The notes: a model not told the origin generated them from the sequence alone. 14,756 nucleotides of DNA from Cacconaster sp045114175 (GCA_045114175.1 JBGUJZ010000023.1:1-14756); one strand, 5' to 3'. Positions 1 to 8,187 are shown, numbered from the stretch's first letter. Made by a program: numbers and translations.

Positions 1-355
1 TCTTGTAGAGCACTTCCCGGCGGTACTCTTCCAGGCGGGCATCGTCGCAGTCGGGCAGGTGAGAGCCATCATAGGTCAGCACGTGCGATGCGATGGTGCG
101 CAGACGGTCCATATCCGTGTGTTCCAGAATCTCGCGTACCGTGTGCACTTCAATCCCCCTGCGGCGAAGCCGGTGGATATACTCGCGATGCTCCGCAGCC
201 ACCTTGTCGGCATCAAAATAGTCCTCATAGAGGCCGGCGGCGGGATGAATGACCGCATCAAAAGCCTCAAGGCCAGGGGTGTGCATCAGAATTTCGCCGG
301 CAGGATTCCATTCGGCCTGGGGATTTGTCCATTGTTTTTTATGAAAAAAAGCCAT
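1..355 (-). CDS. Arginine deiminase-family protein, N-terminal part (truncated by window edge)
   Basis: The 118 visible residues read in from the ATG at 355-353; the rest lies beyond base 1. The N-terminal pattern is that of the arginine deiminase/amidinotransferase (guanidino-modifying) fold: EWNPAGEILMHTPG at about residues 15-28, then LYEDYFDADKVAAEH at about 44-58, and LRRRGIEVHTVREIL at about 64-78. This matches the 'EIG.L..VLLH.PG ... LLFDD ... H..F...LR..GVEV..L..LL' layout of arginine deiminases. Family members hydrolyse arginine to citrulline and ammonia in the cytoplasm; the catalytic Cys and His lie in the missing part, so activity and exact substrate cannot be judged. It is the last visible gene of the operon, 12 nt after the LEA-like gene, with no clear Shine-Dalgarno. 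A related amidinotransferase or dimethylarginine hydrolase is possible. Confidence 0.72.
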   Translation of the reverse strand, partial: MAFFHKKQWTNPQAEWNPAGEILMHTPGLEAFDAVIHPAAGLYEDYFDADKVAAEHREYIHRLRRRGIEVHTVREILEHTDMDRLRTIASHVLTYDGSHLPDCDDARLEEYRREVLYK

Positions 356-367
356 ATCTAGATCGAT

Positions 368-853
368 TTATCGTCGGTTATGTAATAGCGCAGCCACGGA
401 GAATCCCTTCTTCTCGTAGTGTTCCACCTTGCCCTTTGCGTTCTGGATATCCATCTCGATATCGCCTGTAAACTCGTTGATATCAAACGAGAAGAGCAGC
501 CCGAGCAGCGACCAGAGCGATACACCGGGACAGAGGGAAACCATGCCTTCCGCACGAACCACTGAGGAACCGGATTCTACGTGCATATCCTCGCAAACGC
601 CCTGTACAAAGGGTTTTCCGTTTCGATAGATGACACCGGAGATATTGCGCATGTCAAAAGCCGTTGAGTCGTTGGCTACCTCCACCTCAATGGCGCCGCT
701 GGCCGAGGTGAAGCCCTGCGGCCGGATGGCAGCAATCTTGTATTTGCCGAAATGGAGCTTGGAGAGTTGTGCCTGCGCGGGTGCTGCAAAGACCAGAGAG
801 AAGAAGAGCAGCAGCCCCAGCGAACGGAAGAGACGCTTGGAGATCAGTTTCAT
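368..853 (-). CDS. Small exported protein with LEA14/WHy-like domain
   Basis: A protein of 161 aa. Residues 1-29 form a clear signal peptide (positive start, hydrophobic LGLLLFFSLVF, cleavage after AQA), so it should be periplasmic or surface-exposed; there is no lipobox Cys. Residues about 38-140 resemble the late-embryogenesis-abundant type 2 (WHy) beta-sandwich: GAIEVEVANDSTAFDMRNISG followed by VIYRNGKPFVQG and an alternating hydrophobic end (FTGDIEMDI). Cys87 and Cys108 could form a disulfide. In other organisms such domains are linked to stress and desiccation, but the bacterial role is not settled and no enzymatic motif is seen. The ATG overlaps the TGA of the antiporter gene (ATGA, 850-853), which indicates translational coupling and perhaps shared function. 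The family call is from pattern only. Confidence 0.75.
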   Translation of the reverse strand: MKLISKRLFRSLGLLLFFSLVFAAPAQAQLSKLHFGKYKIAAIRPQGFTSASGAIEVEVANDSTAFDMRNISGVIYRNGKPFVQGVCEDMHVESGSSVVRAEGMVSLCPGVSLWSLLGLLFSFDINEFTGDIEMDIQNAKGKVEHYEKKGFSVAALLHNRR

Positions 854-3111
854 AGGAGTGAAGGTTTTTCAAGGGCACGGCAGGACTTCTCCTCGCCGGC
901 AATCCATACCACATCCCCCTCGGAGAAGCGGAAACCCGGGGCGGGATTGGTAATAAAGTGGCCATCGTGCAGCACGCTGATAATCATGCAGCGACGCTCG
1001 CGAAGGCTGGTTTCATCCAGTTTGCGGTTCGTGAGCCAGTGATCGGCGGTCAGGGTGACCGGGATTACGTCGAAGTCGTGTTTAGGCTCGGAAATGGGCT
1101 GGACGGTAGATTCGGCCAGCAGTTCGCGCAGCTGCTCCAACTGATGGGTGGTACCCACCGCCAGCAGCCGGTCGTTCGGGAAGAGCCGGAAACTGCCGGT
1201 TGGAATGGTGATGCTATGCGAACCGCGCTGTACTTTAATGATATTGGCGCCCGACGCGGCCCGAATTGGCACTTCTTTGAGCATCTGGCCCACGAACTCC
1301 GAATCGGGAGAGAGCTCCATCGATTCGATGTGAACGTCGTATTTGGCCATTTTCTGGCGCACAGAGGAGGTGACGGGCGTACGCTGGCGTTCGCGTTCCT
1401 CCTTCTCGTTGAGATTGGAGAGGAAGCGCTCCTCCAGGGCGGAGTTGCGGTGCACGGTGCGGCGTGCGGAGATAATCAGTGTGAAACCGCCGAGGGCAAT
1501 CAGGATGAGGGTCCATCCTGCCAGCTGAAAATGGCTGGCAATCACGCCTATCACAAAGGAGATAGCGATGAAGGAGCGGATAATCAGCAGACCGGCAATG
1601 GGCCAGGCGTTACTGCCTTTGGCTTTCAGCAACTTGGAGGCAGAGGTCTTGATGGAACCGGAGCTGACGGCCAGGCCAAAGAGGAATGGCGCCATAGCAG
1701 CCAGGGTCACAATCACCTCGATCAGGTTCTGCAGGAAAGGATTCCAATCCGGAACAATGCGCTGGATCAGCGGCGTGAGGTACAGTTTGGAGCCGACCAT
1801 CAGCGCCACGAGGATCACGCCGTAGAGGGTGATTCGCAGTGCATAGGATTTCAACAACTTCTTCCACTCGCTCTCTTCCGCAGCAGAGACGGAGGAGCGG
1901 TTTTGCGGCTGCAGACGGGCTACAGCTGCTGCTGGCAGGATGCGGACGAGTCCGCGGTAGGCCGGGCCGGCCAGTTTGATCATATAGGGAGTGGTGAAGG
2001 TCGTAATGACCGACACGCCGATAATCACGGGATAGATGAATTCACGCATCACGCCCAGGCTCACGCCCACACCTGCGATGATGAAGCCGAATTCACCGAG
2101 TTGCGCCAAGCTGAAACCGGTATGCACGGCATTCTCGAGGCCCTTGCCGGCCATCAGGATACCCGCGCCGGCAAAAAGGATGTGGCTGATCATTACAATC
2201 AGTGTGATAATCAGAATGGTAAGCCAATGCTCCGCAATCACGGAAGGGGCGACCATCATACCTACCGAGACGAAGAAGATGGCGCCGAAAAGGTCTCGGA
2301 TAGGACCTACGAGACGGTCGATATGTTCGCTTTCAACGGTTTCTGCCAGAATGGAACCCATCACGAAAGCACCCAGTGCGGCTGAGAATCCCACCGTTTC
2401 CGCCAGCGCCACCATGCCGAAGCAGAGGCCGATGCTGACAATCAGCAGAATCTCGTCGTTGAGATACTTGCGTGCTTTCTTAAGAACCGTAGGGATGACG
2501 TAAATGCCCACCAGGAACCAGAGAATCAGGAAGAAGGCCAGCTTGGCCAGGTTGAAGAGCATCTCTTTGCCGGCAAACTGGTTGGAAACGGCCATCGTGG
2601 AGAGGAGCACCATCAACAGAATGGCAATCAGGTCCTCTACGACCAACGTTCCGAACACCATCCCGGCAAAAGGCTTCTTCTTGAGGCCCATATCGTCATA
2701 GGACTTGAGCACCACCATCGTGGAGGACATCGAGAGCAGGCCGCCCAGGAAGATACTTTCCATGGCGCTCCAGCTCATGGCCTGTCCGGTAAGGTAGCCC
2801 AGCACAAAGACGCCCAGGAACTTGGTCCCGGCCGCCAGCAGCGCACTGCTGCCTACCTTCAGCAACTTCTTGAAACTGAACTCCAAACCCAGACCGAACA
2901 TCAGGAAGATGATACCAATCTCGGACCACTGGTGCACCGTCTCTTCACTCGTGATGCCCGGGAAGAAAGAGATGTGGGGACCAATCAGGAATCCGGCGAT
3001 GATATAGCCCAAAATGAGAGGCTGTTTCAACGCCTTGGAGATGATGGTGAAAAGGCCTGCGGACACCAGAATGACCGCCAAATCACGTACCAGATGGAGT
3101 TCTTCCGTCAT
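850..3111 (-). CDS. CPA2-family cation:proton antiporter (Kef-like) with two TrkA-C domains
   Basis: A 753-aa inner-membrane protein. Residues about 8-380 form the Na+/H+ exchanger domain: LKQPLILGYIIAGFLIGPH at 28-46, the GLGLEFSFKKL stretch near 73-83, LLSMSSTMVVLK (unwound helix) at 125-136, and VVEDLIAI near 157-164, where Asp160 is the expected ion-binding acid (the Kef proteins have QD, here ED). About four further hydrophobic helices lie at 425-550, an addition compared with E. coli KefB/KefC. The soluble tail holds two TrkA-C (RCK-C) domains, about 591-665 (SEFVGQMLKEVPIRAASGANIIKV, NDRLLAVG) and 680-750 (EGDVVWIAG). No TrkA-N Rossmann nucleotide-binding domain (GxGxxG) is visible. 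Such proteins exchange K+ or Na+ for H+ to control pH and volume; the ion cannot be told from sequence. Its start lies 2 nt after the stop of the transglutaminase-like gene. Confidence 0.9.
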   Translation of the reverse strand: MTEELHLVRDLAVILVSAGLFTIISKALKQPLILGYIIAGFLIGPHISFFPGITSEETVHQWSEIGIIFLMFGLGLEFSFKKLLKVGSSALLAAGTKFLGVFVLGYLTGQAMSWSAMESIFLGGLLSMSSTMVVLKSYDDMGLKKKPFAGMVFGTLVVEDLIAILLMVLLSTMAVSNQFAGKEMLFNLAKLAFFLILWFLVGIYVIPTVLKKARKYLNDEILLIVSIGLCFGMVALAETVGFSAALGAFVMGSILAETVESEHIDRLVGPIRDLFGAIFFVSVGMMVAPSVIAEHWLTILIITLIVMISHILFAGAGILMAGKGLENAVHTGFSLAQLGEFGFIIAGVGVSLGVMREFIYPVIIGVSVITTFTTPYMIKLAGPAYRGLVRILPAAAVARLQPQNRSSVSAAEESEWKKLLKSYALRITLYGVILVALMVGSKLYLTPLIQRIVPDWNPFLQNLIEVIVTLAAMAPFLFGLAVSSGSIKTSASKLLKAKGSNAWPIAGLLIIRSFIAISFVIGVIASHFQLAGWTLILIALGGFTLIISARRTVHRNSALEERFLSNLNEKEERERQRTPVTSSVRQKMAKYDVHIESMELSPDSEFVGQMLKEVPIRAASGANIIKVQRGSHSITIPTGSFRLFPNDRLLAVGTTHQLEQLRELLAESTVQPISEPKHDFDVIPVTLTADHWLTNRKLDETSLRERRCMIISVLHDGHFITNPAPGFRFSEGDVVWIAGEEKSCRALEKPSLL

Positions 3112-3113
3112 CG

Positions 3114-4955
3114 TTAGTCACGTTTCAGGACAATTGTGCTGCCGTAGGACTTGTTCAGTATACGGGCAAAATCACGGTATTCAGGGTAGCGGGAACGATC
3201 CGCCTTGCATTTCTTCGTTTGTACGCTCTGCTCAATGATCACGGTACGGCCTTCGAGGGTGACATTCAGGCTGAATTTACCCCAATCTTCATCGCGTTCT
3301 ATTGTCTGGGGAAGGCTCTCTACAGAGTAACCCTCCGGCAGGTGAAGCACAATCCGGTCTTTCAGGTTACGAACCGACTTCGTCTCGATGGGATTGATGC
3401 GTTCGCCGCGCTGATAAAAGAGTCGCTTTGCCATATTGTTGACCGGCACGAAGATCCGGTCGCCGCCAGAGCGTGCGTAGGTGTTGGAAGTCAGCGAGAA
3501 ATCGACTTCGATGACCGGATACCAGGACGGACCATCATAGCTATTGAAATTGTCACGGATGTCCGTCACCTTTAAGTTTTGGGTCTGGATATCCATCTGG
3601 CTGGAAAGGAGCGTTATTTGCGATTCCTCAGATGAACTGCTGAAATCGAACAGCTCTTCGGCCTCATCCAGTGCAAAGATGCTCGTAACCTTCAGGTCTG
3701 CCGAGCCGTTGGCATGCAGCTGAACGTCACAATGATTCTCCACCCGGCGCAGGGAATCGGGATAGGAGGGAACCTCCAATACCTTTCCATGATAGTCAGC
3801 AATCAGCAGGACATCGTGTCCGGCAACATCTTCGTGCCTGTAACCGAGCGGGACAGTCGGGTTGGTACATTCAATATAGAGCGTATCGTTCAGCGATTTG
3901 AGCGGAACGGTCAGCATGACGTGGTTGGTCTGGCCGAACGAGGAGTAGTTGGGAAGAAACTTCTTCCGGTCGGTGTTGAGAATCGTATAGAAGGATTCAA
4001 TTCCGGCTTCATGCAGGAGACAGGCCATGTAATTGGAGAGGGCCTTGCAATCGCCAAACCCGGTTCTATCGACCACAGAAGCCTTGTAGGGGCGGAATCC
4101 GCCAATTCCCAACTGAATACTGACGTAACGGGTCTTGGTCCGGAGGAAATCGTACAGCACGCGAATCTTTTCAAGTTCGCTGCTGCAGGAATCGGTCAGT
4201 TCGTGCACTCTCTTGCGTGTTGCCTCCGGCAGATCATCGATATCCACCAGCAGAACGCTTTGCCAGAATCCCAGATTTTCCCAGGTATCCTGAACACCCT
4301 GATTCTTGTCGTAGGAGAAGACGACCGGGCAGGCATAGGCACGGGGGATAACCGGGGCCGGCATAATGTGCTCAGAGGTATAGGTCTCGAAATTGGAAAG
4401 CTTCCAACGGAGCTCGGTATCGGTTTTTTCCGGTTCAGGAAGGCCTATGCTGCAGGAGTTGACAGAACAATTCTGAGGGAAGGAAATGGTGTAGCTTCCC
4501 TCCAACAGTTTGGTCTTTTCGCTCGATACAGGGATCCAGACCGGGAAGGTGGCAATACCACGCTTATACTCTACCGAGTACTCATAAGTAACTGTAAAAG
4601 GATACTTTCCGGACGGAATATAGGTAGTTACATAGTCGTCTTCGGCCAGGCCTTCAGCCAGCGACAAGGTGATCAGATCATTTTTGGTAATCTGATCTAC
4701 TCGGCCATCGGAATAGGCTATGGAGCCTTTGAACGAGGCAAGCTTTTCAAAGGGACCGGTGTAAACTTTGAAGGAACCTTCATAGACACCGTTTTCTTGC
4801 TGCACGCAAACCACACGAGTAACCTGTAGTTTACCGACCAGCTCGGAAGCCATCTTGAACTCCTGCTTATCCTGCAGTACAATGGCATGATAGTCCTGCC
4901 CGTAGAGCAATGCGCCCCACAGAAGCATCAAAGTCAGGGAGAGAATCTTTTTCAT
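3114..4955 (-). CDS. Exported DUF3857/transglutaminase-like protein, Cys and His present
   Basis: A 613-aa protein with a signal peptide (residues 1-19, MKKILSLTLMLLWGALLYG). An N-terminal DUF3857-type beta-rich region spans roughly 30-215. A transglutaminase-core domain spans about 255-370: the Cys motif GFGDCKALSNYM places the nucleophile at Cys303, TNHVML gives His345, and YIECTNP gives Glu362 at the position where the classic triad has Asp. A C-terminal beta domain ends in the family-typical region (LHLPEGYSVESLP near the end). It probably acts in the periplasm or on the surface as a peptidase-like or cross-linking enzyme; substrates of these Bacteroidota proteins are unknown to me. Its ATG overlaps the stop of the upstream paralogue (ATGA at 4952-4955), so the two are translationally coupled and may work as a pair. 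Confidence 0.88.
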   Translation of the reverse strand: MKKILSLTLMLLWGALLYGQDYHAIVLQDKQEFKMASELVGKLQVTRVVCVQQENGVYEGSFKVYTGPFEKLASFKGSIAYSDGRVDQITKNDLITLSLAEGLAEDDYVTTYIPSGKYPFTVTYEYSVEYKRGIATFPVWIPVSSEKTKLLEGSYTISFPQNCSVNSCSIGLPEPEKTDTELRWKLSNFETYTSEHIMPAPVIPRAYACPVVFSYDKNQGVQDTWENLGFWQSVLLVDIDDLPEATRKRVHELTDSCSSELEKIRVLYDFLRTKTRYVSIQLGIGGFRPYKASVVDRTGFGDCKALSNYMACLLHEAGIESFYTILNTDRKKFLPNYSSFGQTNHVMLTVPLKSLNDTLYIECTNPTVPLGYRHEDVAGHDVLLIADYHGKVLEVPSYPDSLRRVENHCDVQLHANGSADLKVTSIFALDEAEELFDFSSSSEESQITLLSSQMDIQTQNLKVTDIRDNFNSYDGPSWYPVIEVDFSLTSNTYARSGGDRIFVPVNNMAKRLFYQRGERINPIETKSVRNLKDRIVLHLPEGYSVESLPQTIERDEDWGKFSLNVTLEGRTVIIEQSVQTKKCKADRSRYPEYRDFARILNKSYGSTIVLKRD

Positions 4956-6946
4956 TGTACTTTCTTTAAAACGATAAAAGAACGTTCGGCCTCGCCGAGT
5001 TTTTCCCAGAAGGTGCGGAATTCCCGGTAGCCGCTGGCAGGAATTCGCGTCGTATTCATGTTCAGGTTGAACTGTACGATCACGCGATTGCCTTCCTGTC
5101 CGCCGCGCATGGAAAAACGGGACTGACTTGCTGCTGTGTAGAACTCATTATGGGCCTTGGGCAGCTGATCAACGGTATAACCCTCCGGAATCTCGAGTTC
5201 TAAGCGGTAGAAGGTGCGGTCTCGATACTCATAATCGATAGGAAGCATGCGCGTTTCAGCCTGGAAAGCGCCGTCCAGATGTTTTGCATCCAGAAATACG
5301 GGAATATAGAGATAATCCCCGCCCTGGTCGATCTCCTTCTCAAAGTCGTACTTGAGAACAACTTTGTCGCTCGCTTTATCCGGTTCCAGCGTCATTACGG
5401 ATATTTCGATGTTCTCTTTCAGCTCACGCGCCTGAATCCACTCGTCATCGGAATCGTAGCGTTTCTTCTTGGATAAGAGGGAGTAGACGCATTGGTTCTT
5501 GGCAGTGATTTCTGAAGATCCTTTCATCCGTTTGGATACGGGATCCAGCGTGACTTTAACAATCTGCGCGTGGCTGTTGTCATCGGTCTTCTGAGATCCG
5601 GCAATATCTATCCACTCGCCACCGCCACCCAGATGCATCAGACGGGCCTTTTCAACCAACAGCCTGGGCTCCAGAATGTTCAGATAGGTAGACTCGTCAC
5701 CGGCAGCATCCAGGAAATAATTCTTACCGCTAGGCGTATGGACGCGGAGAATGACGGTGGTGAACTGGTCCTCCGAAATGTGGAATTCATCAATGTCCCC
5801 CTTTTCTCTAGGGCGGAGCAAAACGGGTTCAGCGGTGAATCCCATCGCGTTCAGGACACTGGCCAGCAATGCGTTGAGATCAGCGGAGCTACCCGTGCGG
5901 TCCTTCAGGGTTTGCGCGGGCTCCTTGGCGGAGATCCTTTCCCGCTCATTCCATGTAACGGTCTCGCGGACAGTATTCCATACTGCGGTAATCTGCTCTT
6001 CTTCAGAGCCACCGGTAGCAGTAGCCGCCAATAGCTCCATTCCTTTGAATCGGCTCTTGAAGGGGGCGGTATAACGGGCTTCCTGGAAGCGATAGTCGAT
6101 TTGGTTCCAGGAGGTGGCGTAGTAACGCTCAACGTATCCAGGAATGATAAATTTTTGAATCGAGTAGACCACGGCGAGCCGATACTGTTCCGGACATGCG
6201 CAGCCATTCTCACGTTTTAGGCGCGGGATATCGTGCGCTGTGTAATAATCACTCATGAGAATATAGTTCTCGCTGTTTCCGCCTCGGAGTACCACAGTCT
6301 CTCCTGTTTCGTCACAGCGAAAATCGCATAGGGAGACTTCACCGCGCCGCTTGGCATTGTAGGTGAAATATTGCGGATAGGAGACCTCTACATCGCACAG
6401 ATTGATAGGATAACTGCCGGACTGCATATAGACATCATCGATATCACAGGTTGGCAGAATCTGCTCGTAGGTTACTTCGATCACCGATCCGACCCTGACA
6501 TCCTCCGCCGTAAAGGTAACCCTGCGGGCGTTGTTCATATACTTTTTGTCAAATACATAATTCTTGGACATCTGCTTGTGGCTGATGGTTCCGTCCGCTT
6601 CCAAGTTGTGGGTGACCACCTTGATATTGGTGATCTTTTCATGATACTTCTGGGTATCGACGTAGTACAACTCATAGTCTGCCACATCTTTCCCGTCTTC
6701 TTTCAGGATTTTCCAGCGCTCATAAGTGGTGATATACTGGCTGAAAGAGGCATCCATGTCAATTCGGATACCGACATCCACCTTACGGTAGAGCAGCACC
6801 ACGGAGGCCGTTGTATCGGGCTCGTAGCGGGTCATCGTGACTTCCTGGTCGGAAACATTGCCAAACCCGGGCTTGAGCGGAATGGTCTGCGCCGATAGCA
6901 ATACCGCAAAAAGGAGGAATAACTGGCTTAAAATGAATCTACGCAT
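4952..6946 (-). CDS. Exported DUF3857 protein with degenerate transglutaminase-like domain
   Basis: A 664-aa protein with a signal peptide (residues 1-19, hydrophobic ILSQLFLLFAVLLSA). A DUF3857 domain spans about 60-230 (TYERWKILKEDGKDVADYELYY, then the VRVGSVIEVTYEQ motif at about 150-162). The transglutaminase-like region is at about 315-415: QTLKDRTGSSADLNALLASVLNAMGF aligns with the Cys loop, but Ser354 sits where Cys is expected, and the His position aligns with Thr397 (QFTTVIL). Asp413 of YFLDAAG remains. The domain is therefore probably non-enzymatic. A C-terminal beta domain carries LEIPEGYTVDQLPKA, a close match in kind to the same segment of the downstream paralogue. It is the first gene of the operon, with a promoter just upstream. 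A binding or scaffold role is an inference. Confidence 0.87.
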   Translation of the reverse strand: MRRFILSQLFLLFAVLLSAQTIPLKPGFGNVSDQEVTMTRYEPDTTASVVLLYRKVDVGIRIDMDASFSQYITTYERWKILKEDGKDVADYELYYVDTQKYHEKITNIKVVTHNLEADGTISHKQMSKNYVFDKKYMNNARRVTFTAEDVRVGSVIEVTYEQILPTCDIDDVYMQSGSYPINLCDVEVSYPQYFTYNAKRRGEVSLCDFRCDETGETVVLRGGNSENYILMSDYYTAHDIPRLKRENGCACPEQYRLAVVYSIQKFIIPGYVERYYATSWNQIDYRFQEARYTAPFKSRFKGMELLAATATGGSEEEQITAVWNTVRETVTWNERERISAKEPAQTLKDRTGSSADLNALLASVLNAMGFTAEPVLLRPREKGDIDEFHISEDQFTTVILRVHTPSGKNYFLDAAGDESTYLNILEPRLLVEKARLMHLGGGGEWIDIAGSQKTDDNSHAQIVKVTLDPVSKRMKGSSEITAKNQCVYSLLSKKKRYDSDDEWIQARELKENIEISVMTLEPDKASDKVVLKYDFEKEIDQGGDYLYIPVFLDAKHLDGAFQAETRMLPIDYEYRDRTFYRLELEIPEGYTVDQLPKAHNEFYTAASQSRFSMRGGQEGNRVIVQFNLNMNTTRIPASGYREFRTFWEKLGEAERSFIVLKKVQ

Positions 6947-6963
6947 AGCGGGAATCTTTTCTC

Positions 6964-6995
6964 CAAAGATAGTGTATTCCCGTTATAAATACAAT
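6964..6995 (-). promoter_or_regulatory. Bacteroides-type promoter for the DUF3857/antiporter operon
   Basis: On the minus strand TATCTTTG (6971-6964) matches the Bacteroidota -7 consensus TAnnTTTG exactly. ATTG (6995-6992), one base off the -33 TTTG box, lies 20 bp upstream, within the usual 19-22 bp spacing. The predicted transcript start is about 10-15 nt before the ATG at 6946, so the leader is very short. The site lies in the 69-bp gap after the phospholipase gene, where no strong terminator hairpin is seen, so read-through from upstream is possible. Confidence 0.62.
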
Positions 6996-7015
6996 TATAT
7001 ATACAAAAGGATTAC

Positions 7016-7876
7016 TTAGAGAAACAGATAACTGGGATGGAAAAGAACTCCAAAGCGGAGCATATGTCGCGGAGCGGCCGGTGCAGCGCGATCGTAGGGA
7101 ACAGTTCCATCAGGATTGGTAACAGGCCCGGTAACGGTGACGCAGTCGCGGAAAGCCTCGTCATAGCCGTAATGATATTGCAGGAACAGACGGGGATTCC
7201 CTTGCTTCTTGGAGATGGCCCAGGAGGCCTCTGCCGTTACATTGGCGATGGATTGGTTAAGTAGAGGCAACACCTCGCCCGCGAATTCCCACCTGCCGCC
7301 ACGCGGTACCCAGACGGCTTTGAATCGCGCCAGTCCCAGATACTTGGAAAGAATGTCAAAAGTGGAGATATCGCCGTAATAGCCGGAACCCAGCCGAAGG
7401 GCGGCGGAGAGTGTCAGCGATTCATTATCAGCCAAATCCCAGTGGCGCGCATAGGTACAGAACAGATAGTTGACACTGCGGGAATAGGCATCATCACGAC
7501 CATTGGAGCGATGCTCGAGACCCCAGAGAAGGCTGTGGTGACCATTCGAACCCTCAAACTGCTTCCACGCGTAAATCCCGGGAATGAAGGTATGGTCGTA
7601 GAAAGGGTAGGAGTAGGTGTAGAAGCTCCACAGGGAAATCTGGGTGTAGCCAAGCGCCAGATTGATACCGCTACCGCCGATATTCTGCGCCAGATTGGTT
7701 CGAAAACTGATCTGGAACTTCATATCGGCGGTTGAGCCGGAAAGCGGTGCACCTAACTGTGCACCCGTCGTATAGTAAATGGGACGCAGTTCATCAACGA
7801 TGCGGCCCCGGGCTTGCAGTGCAAACGGAGAGAGAAGCAGCGTGCTCAATAGCAGCGTTCTGGCTATGGCTTTCAT
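7016..7876 (-). CDS. pldA: Outer membrane phospholipase A
   Basis: A 286-aa protein from the ATG at 7876. A longer frame begins at 7909, but the internal Met starts a proper signal peptide (about residues 1-23, TLLLSTLLLSPFALQARG), and a -7 promoter box lies between the two starts. The barrel carries the OMPLA signature: LAQNIGGSGINLALGYTQISLWSFY at about 62-86, then EHRSNGRDDAYSRSVNYLF at 121-139. Aligned with the E. coli HDSNG...SRSWN motif this gives catalytic His122, Ser124 and Asn136, and calcium-site counterparts Arg127 and Ser132. The protein ends in hydrophobic SYLFL as outer-membrane barrels do. OMPLA is a calcium-dependent dimeric phospholipase A1/A2 in the outer membrane that cleaves acyl chains from misplaced phospholipids. 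It follows the ACP gene by 45 nt, so it may be co-transcribed with the acyl-activation genes and also read from its own promoter. Confidence 0.9.
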   Translation of the reverse strand: MKAIARTLLLSTLLLSPFALQARGRIVDELRPIYYTTGAQLGAPLSGSTADMKFQISFRTNLAQNIGGSGINLALGYTQISLWSFYTYSYPFYDHTFIPGIYAWKQFEGSNGHHSLLWGLEHRSNGRDDAYSRSVNYLFCTYARHWDLADNESLTLSAALRLGSGYYGDISTFDILSKYLGLARFKAVWVPRGGRWEFAGEVLPLLNQSIANVTAEASWAISKKQGNPRLFLQYHYGYDEAFRDCVTVTGPVTNPDGTVPYDRAAPAAPRHMLRFGVLFHPSYLFL

Positions 7877-7896
7877 AGGCAACAGGGTTGTTGCCA

Positions 7897-7904
7897 CAAA
7901 GATA
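7897..7904 (-). promoter_or_regulatory. Possible -7 promoter element before pldA
   Basis: TATCTTTG on the minus strand, identical to the -7 box of the DUF3857 operon, lies about 20 nt before the chosen pldA ATG. No TTTG-like -33 box is found 19-23 bp upstream, where the 3' end of the ACP gene lies, so this may be a weak internal promoter or chance. It argues against the longer upstream start at 7909. Confidence 0.35.
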
Positions 7905-7921
7905 GCCAAAAAACGCGTGCG

Positions 7922-8167
7922 TTATGCCGTTGCTACCTCGAGACGACCGGTCAGGTAAGCGACGATATCGTCGATGGAGCGGAAACCAATCAGATCGGCA
8001 TTCGGGATGGAGATGCCGAAGTGTTCTTCAATGGCGCTCACCATCTCGATGAAGACGAAGGAATCCACAGCACCTTCCTCGCGGAAAGAGCCGGCGGTGT
8101 TGATCTGCTCAATAGGAACCTCCACATAGTCCTGGAGGATTTCCAAAAGTTCTTTTCTAATATCCAT
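7922..8167 (-). CDS. Free-standing acyl carrier protein
   Basis: An 81-aa acidic helical protein of the ACP/peptidyl carrier fold. The phosphopantetheine attachment site is GAVDSFVFIEMV at 32-43, giving Ser36 as the modified residue. The usual DSL is DSF here, which points to a specialised carrier rather than the fatty-acid-synthesis AcpP (normally DSLDTVELVM-like). The C-terminal half, EEHFGISIPNADLIGFRSIDDIVAYL, fits helices II-IV. It lies 20 nt after the AMP-ligase gene and so is the probable acceptor of the activated acyl group and donor to the condensation protein. A phosphopantetheinyl transferase is not in this window. Confidence 0.9.
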   Translation of the reverse strand: MDIRKELLEILQDYVEVPIEQINTAGSFREEGAVDSFVFIEMVSAIEEHFGISIPNADLIGFRSIDDIVAYLTGRLEVATA

Positions 8168-8187
8168 AGTATGTATGTTTCAAAGGG

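Noticed and set aside
958..2385. A 475-codon plus-strand frame opposite the antiporter
   Set aside because: Its translation is rich in Gln, His, Asp and Gly, as expected from reading a membrane-protein gene backwards; the antiporter frame has clear family motifs.
3714..4829. A 371-codon plus-strand frame opposite the second DUF3857 gene
   Set aside because: Shadow frame with no recognisable domain; the minus-strand gene has a signal peptide and catalytic motifs.
6972..7015. AT-rich partially palindromic stretch after pldA considered as a terminator
   Set aside because: No GC-containing stem followed by a T run could be drawn; the stretch is better explained as the spacer and upstream part of the promoter.
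6909..7019. A strong Shine-Dalgarno-like AAGGAGG on the plus strand before a short frame at about 6932-7018
   Set aside because: The spacing to the ATG is about 15 nt, the frame has 28 codons, and it lies opposite the signal-peptide region and promoter of the DUF3857 gene; chance is likelier.
7877..7909. Upstream extension of the phospholipase gene to the ATG at 7909
   Set aside because: The extra 11 residues would precede a normal signal peptide and contain the -7 promoter box; the internal Met is the better start.
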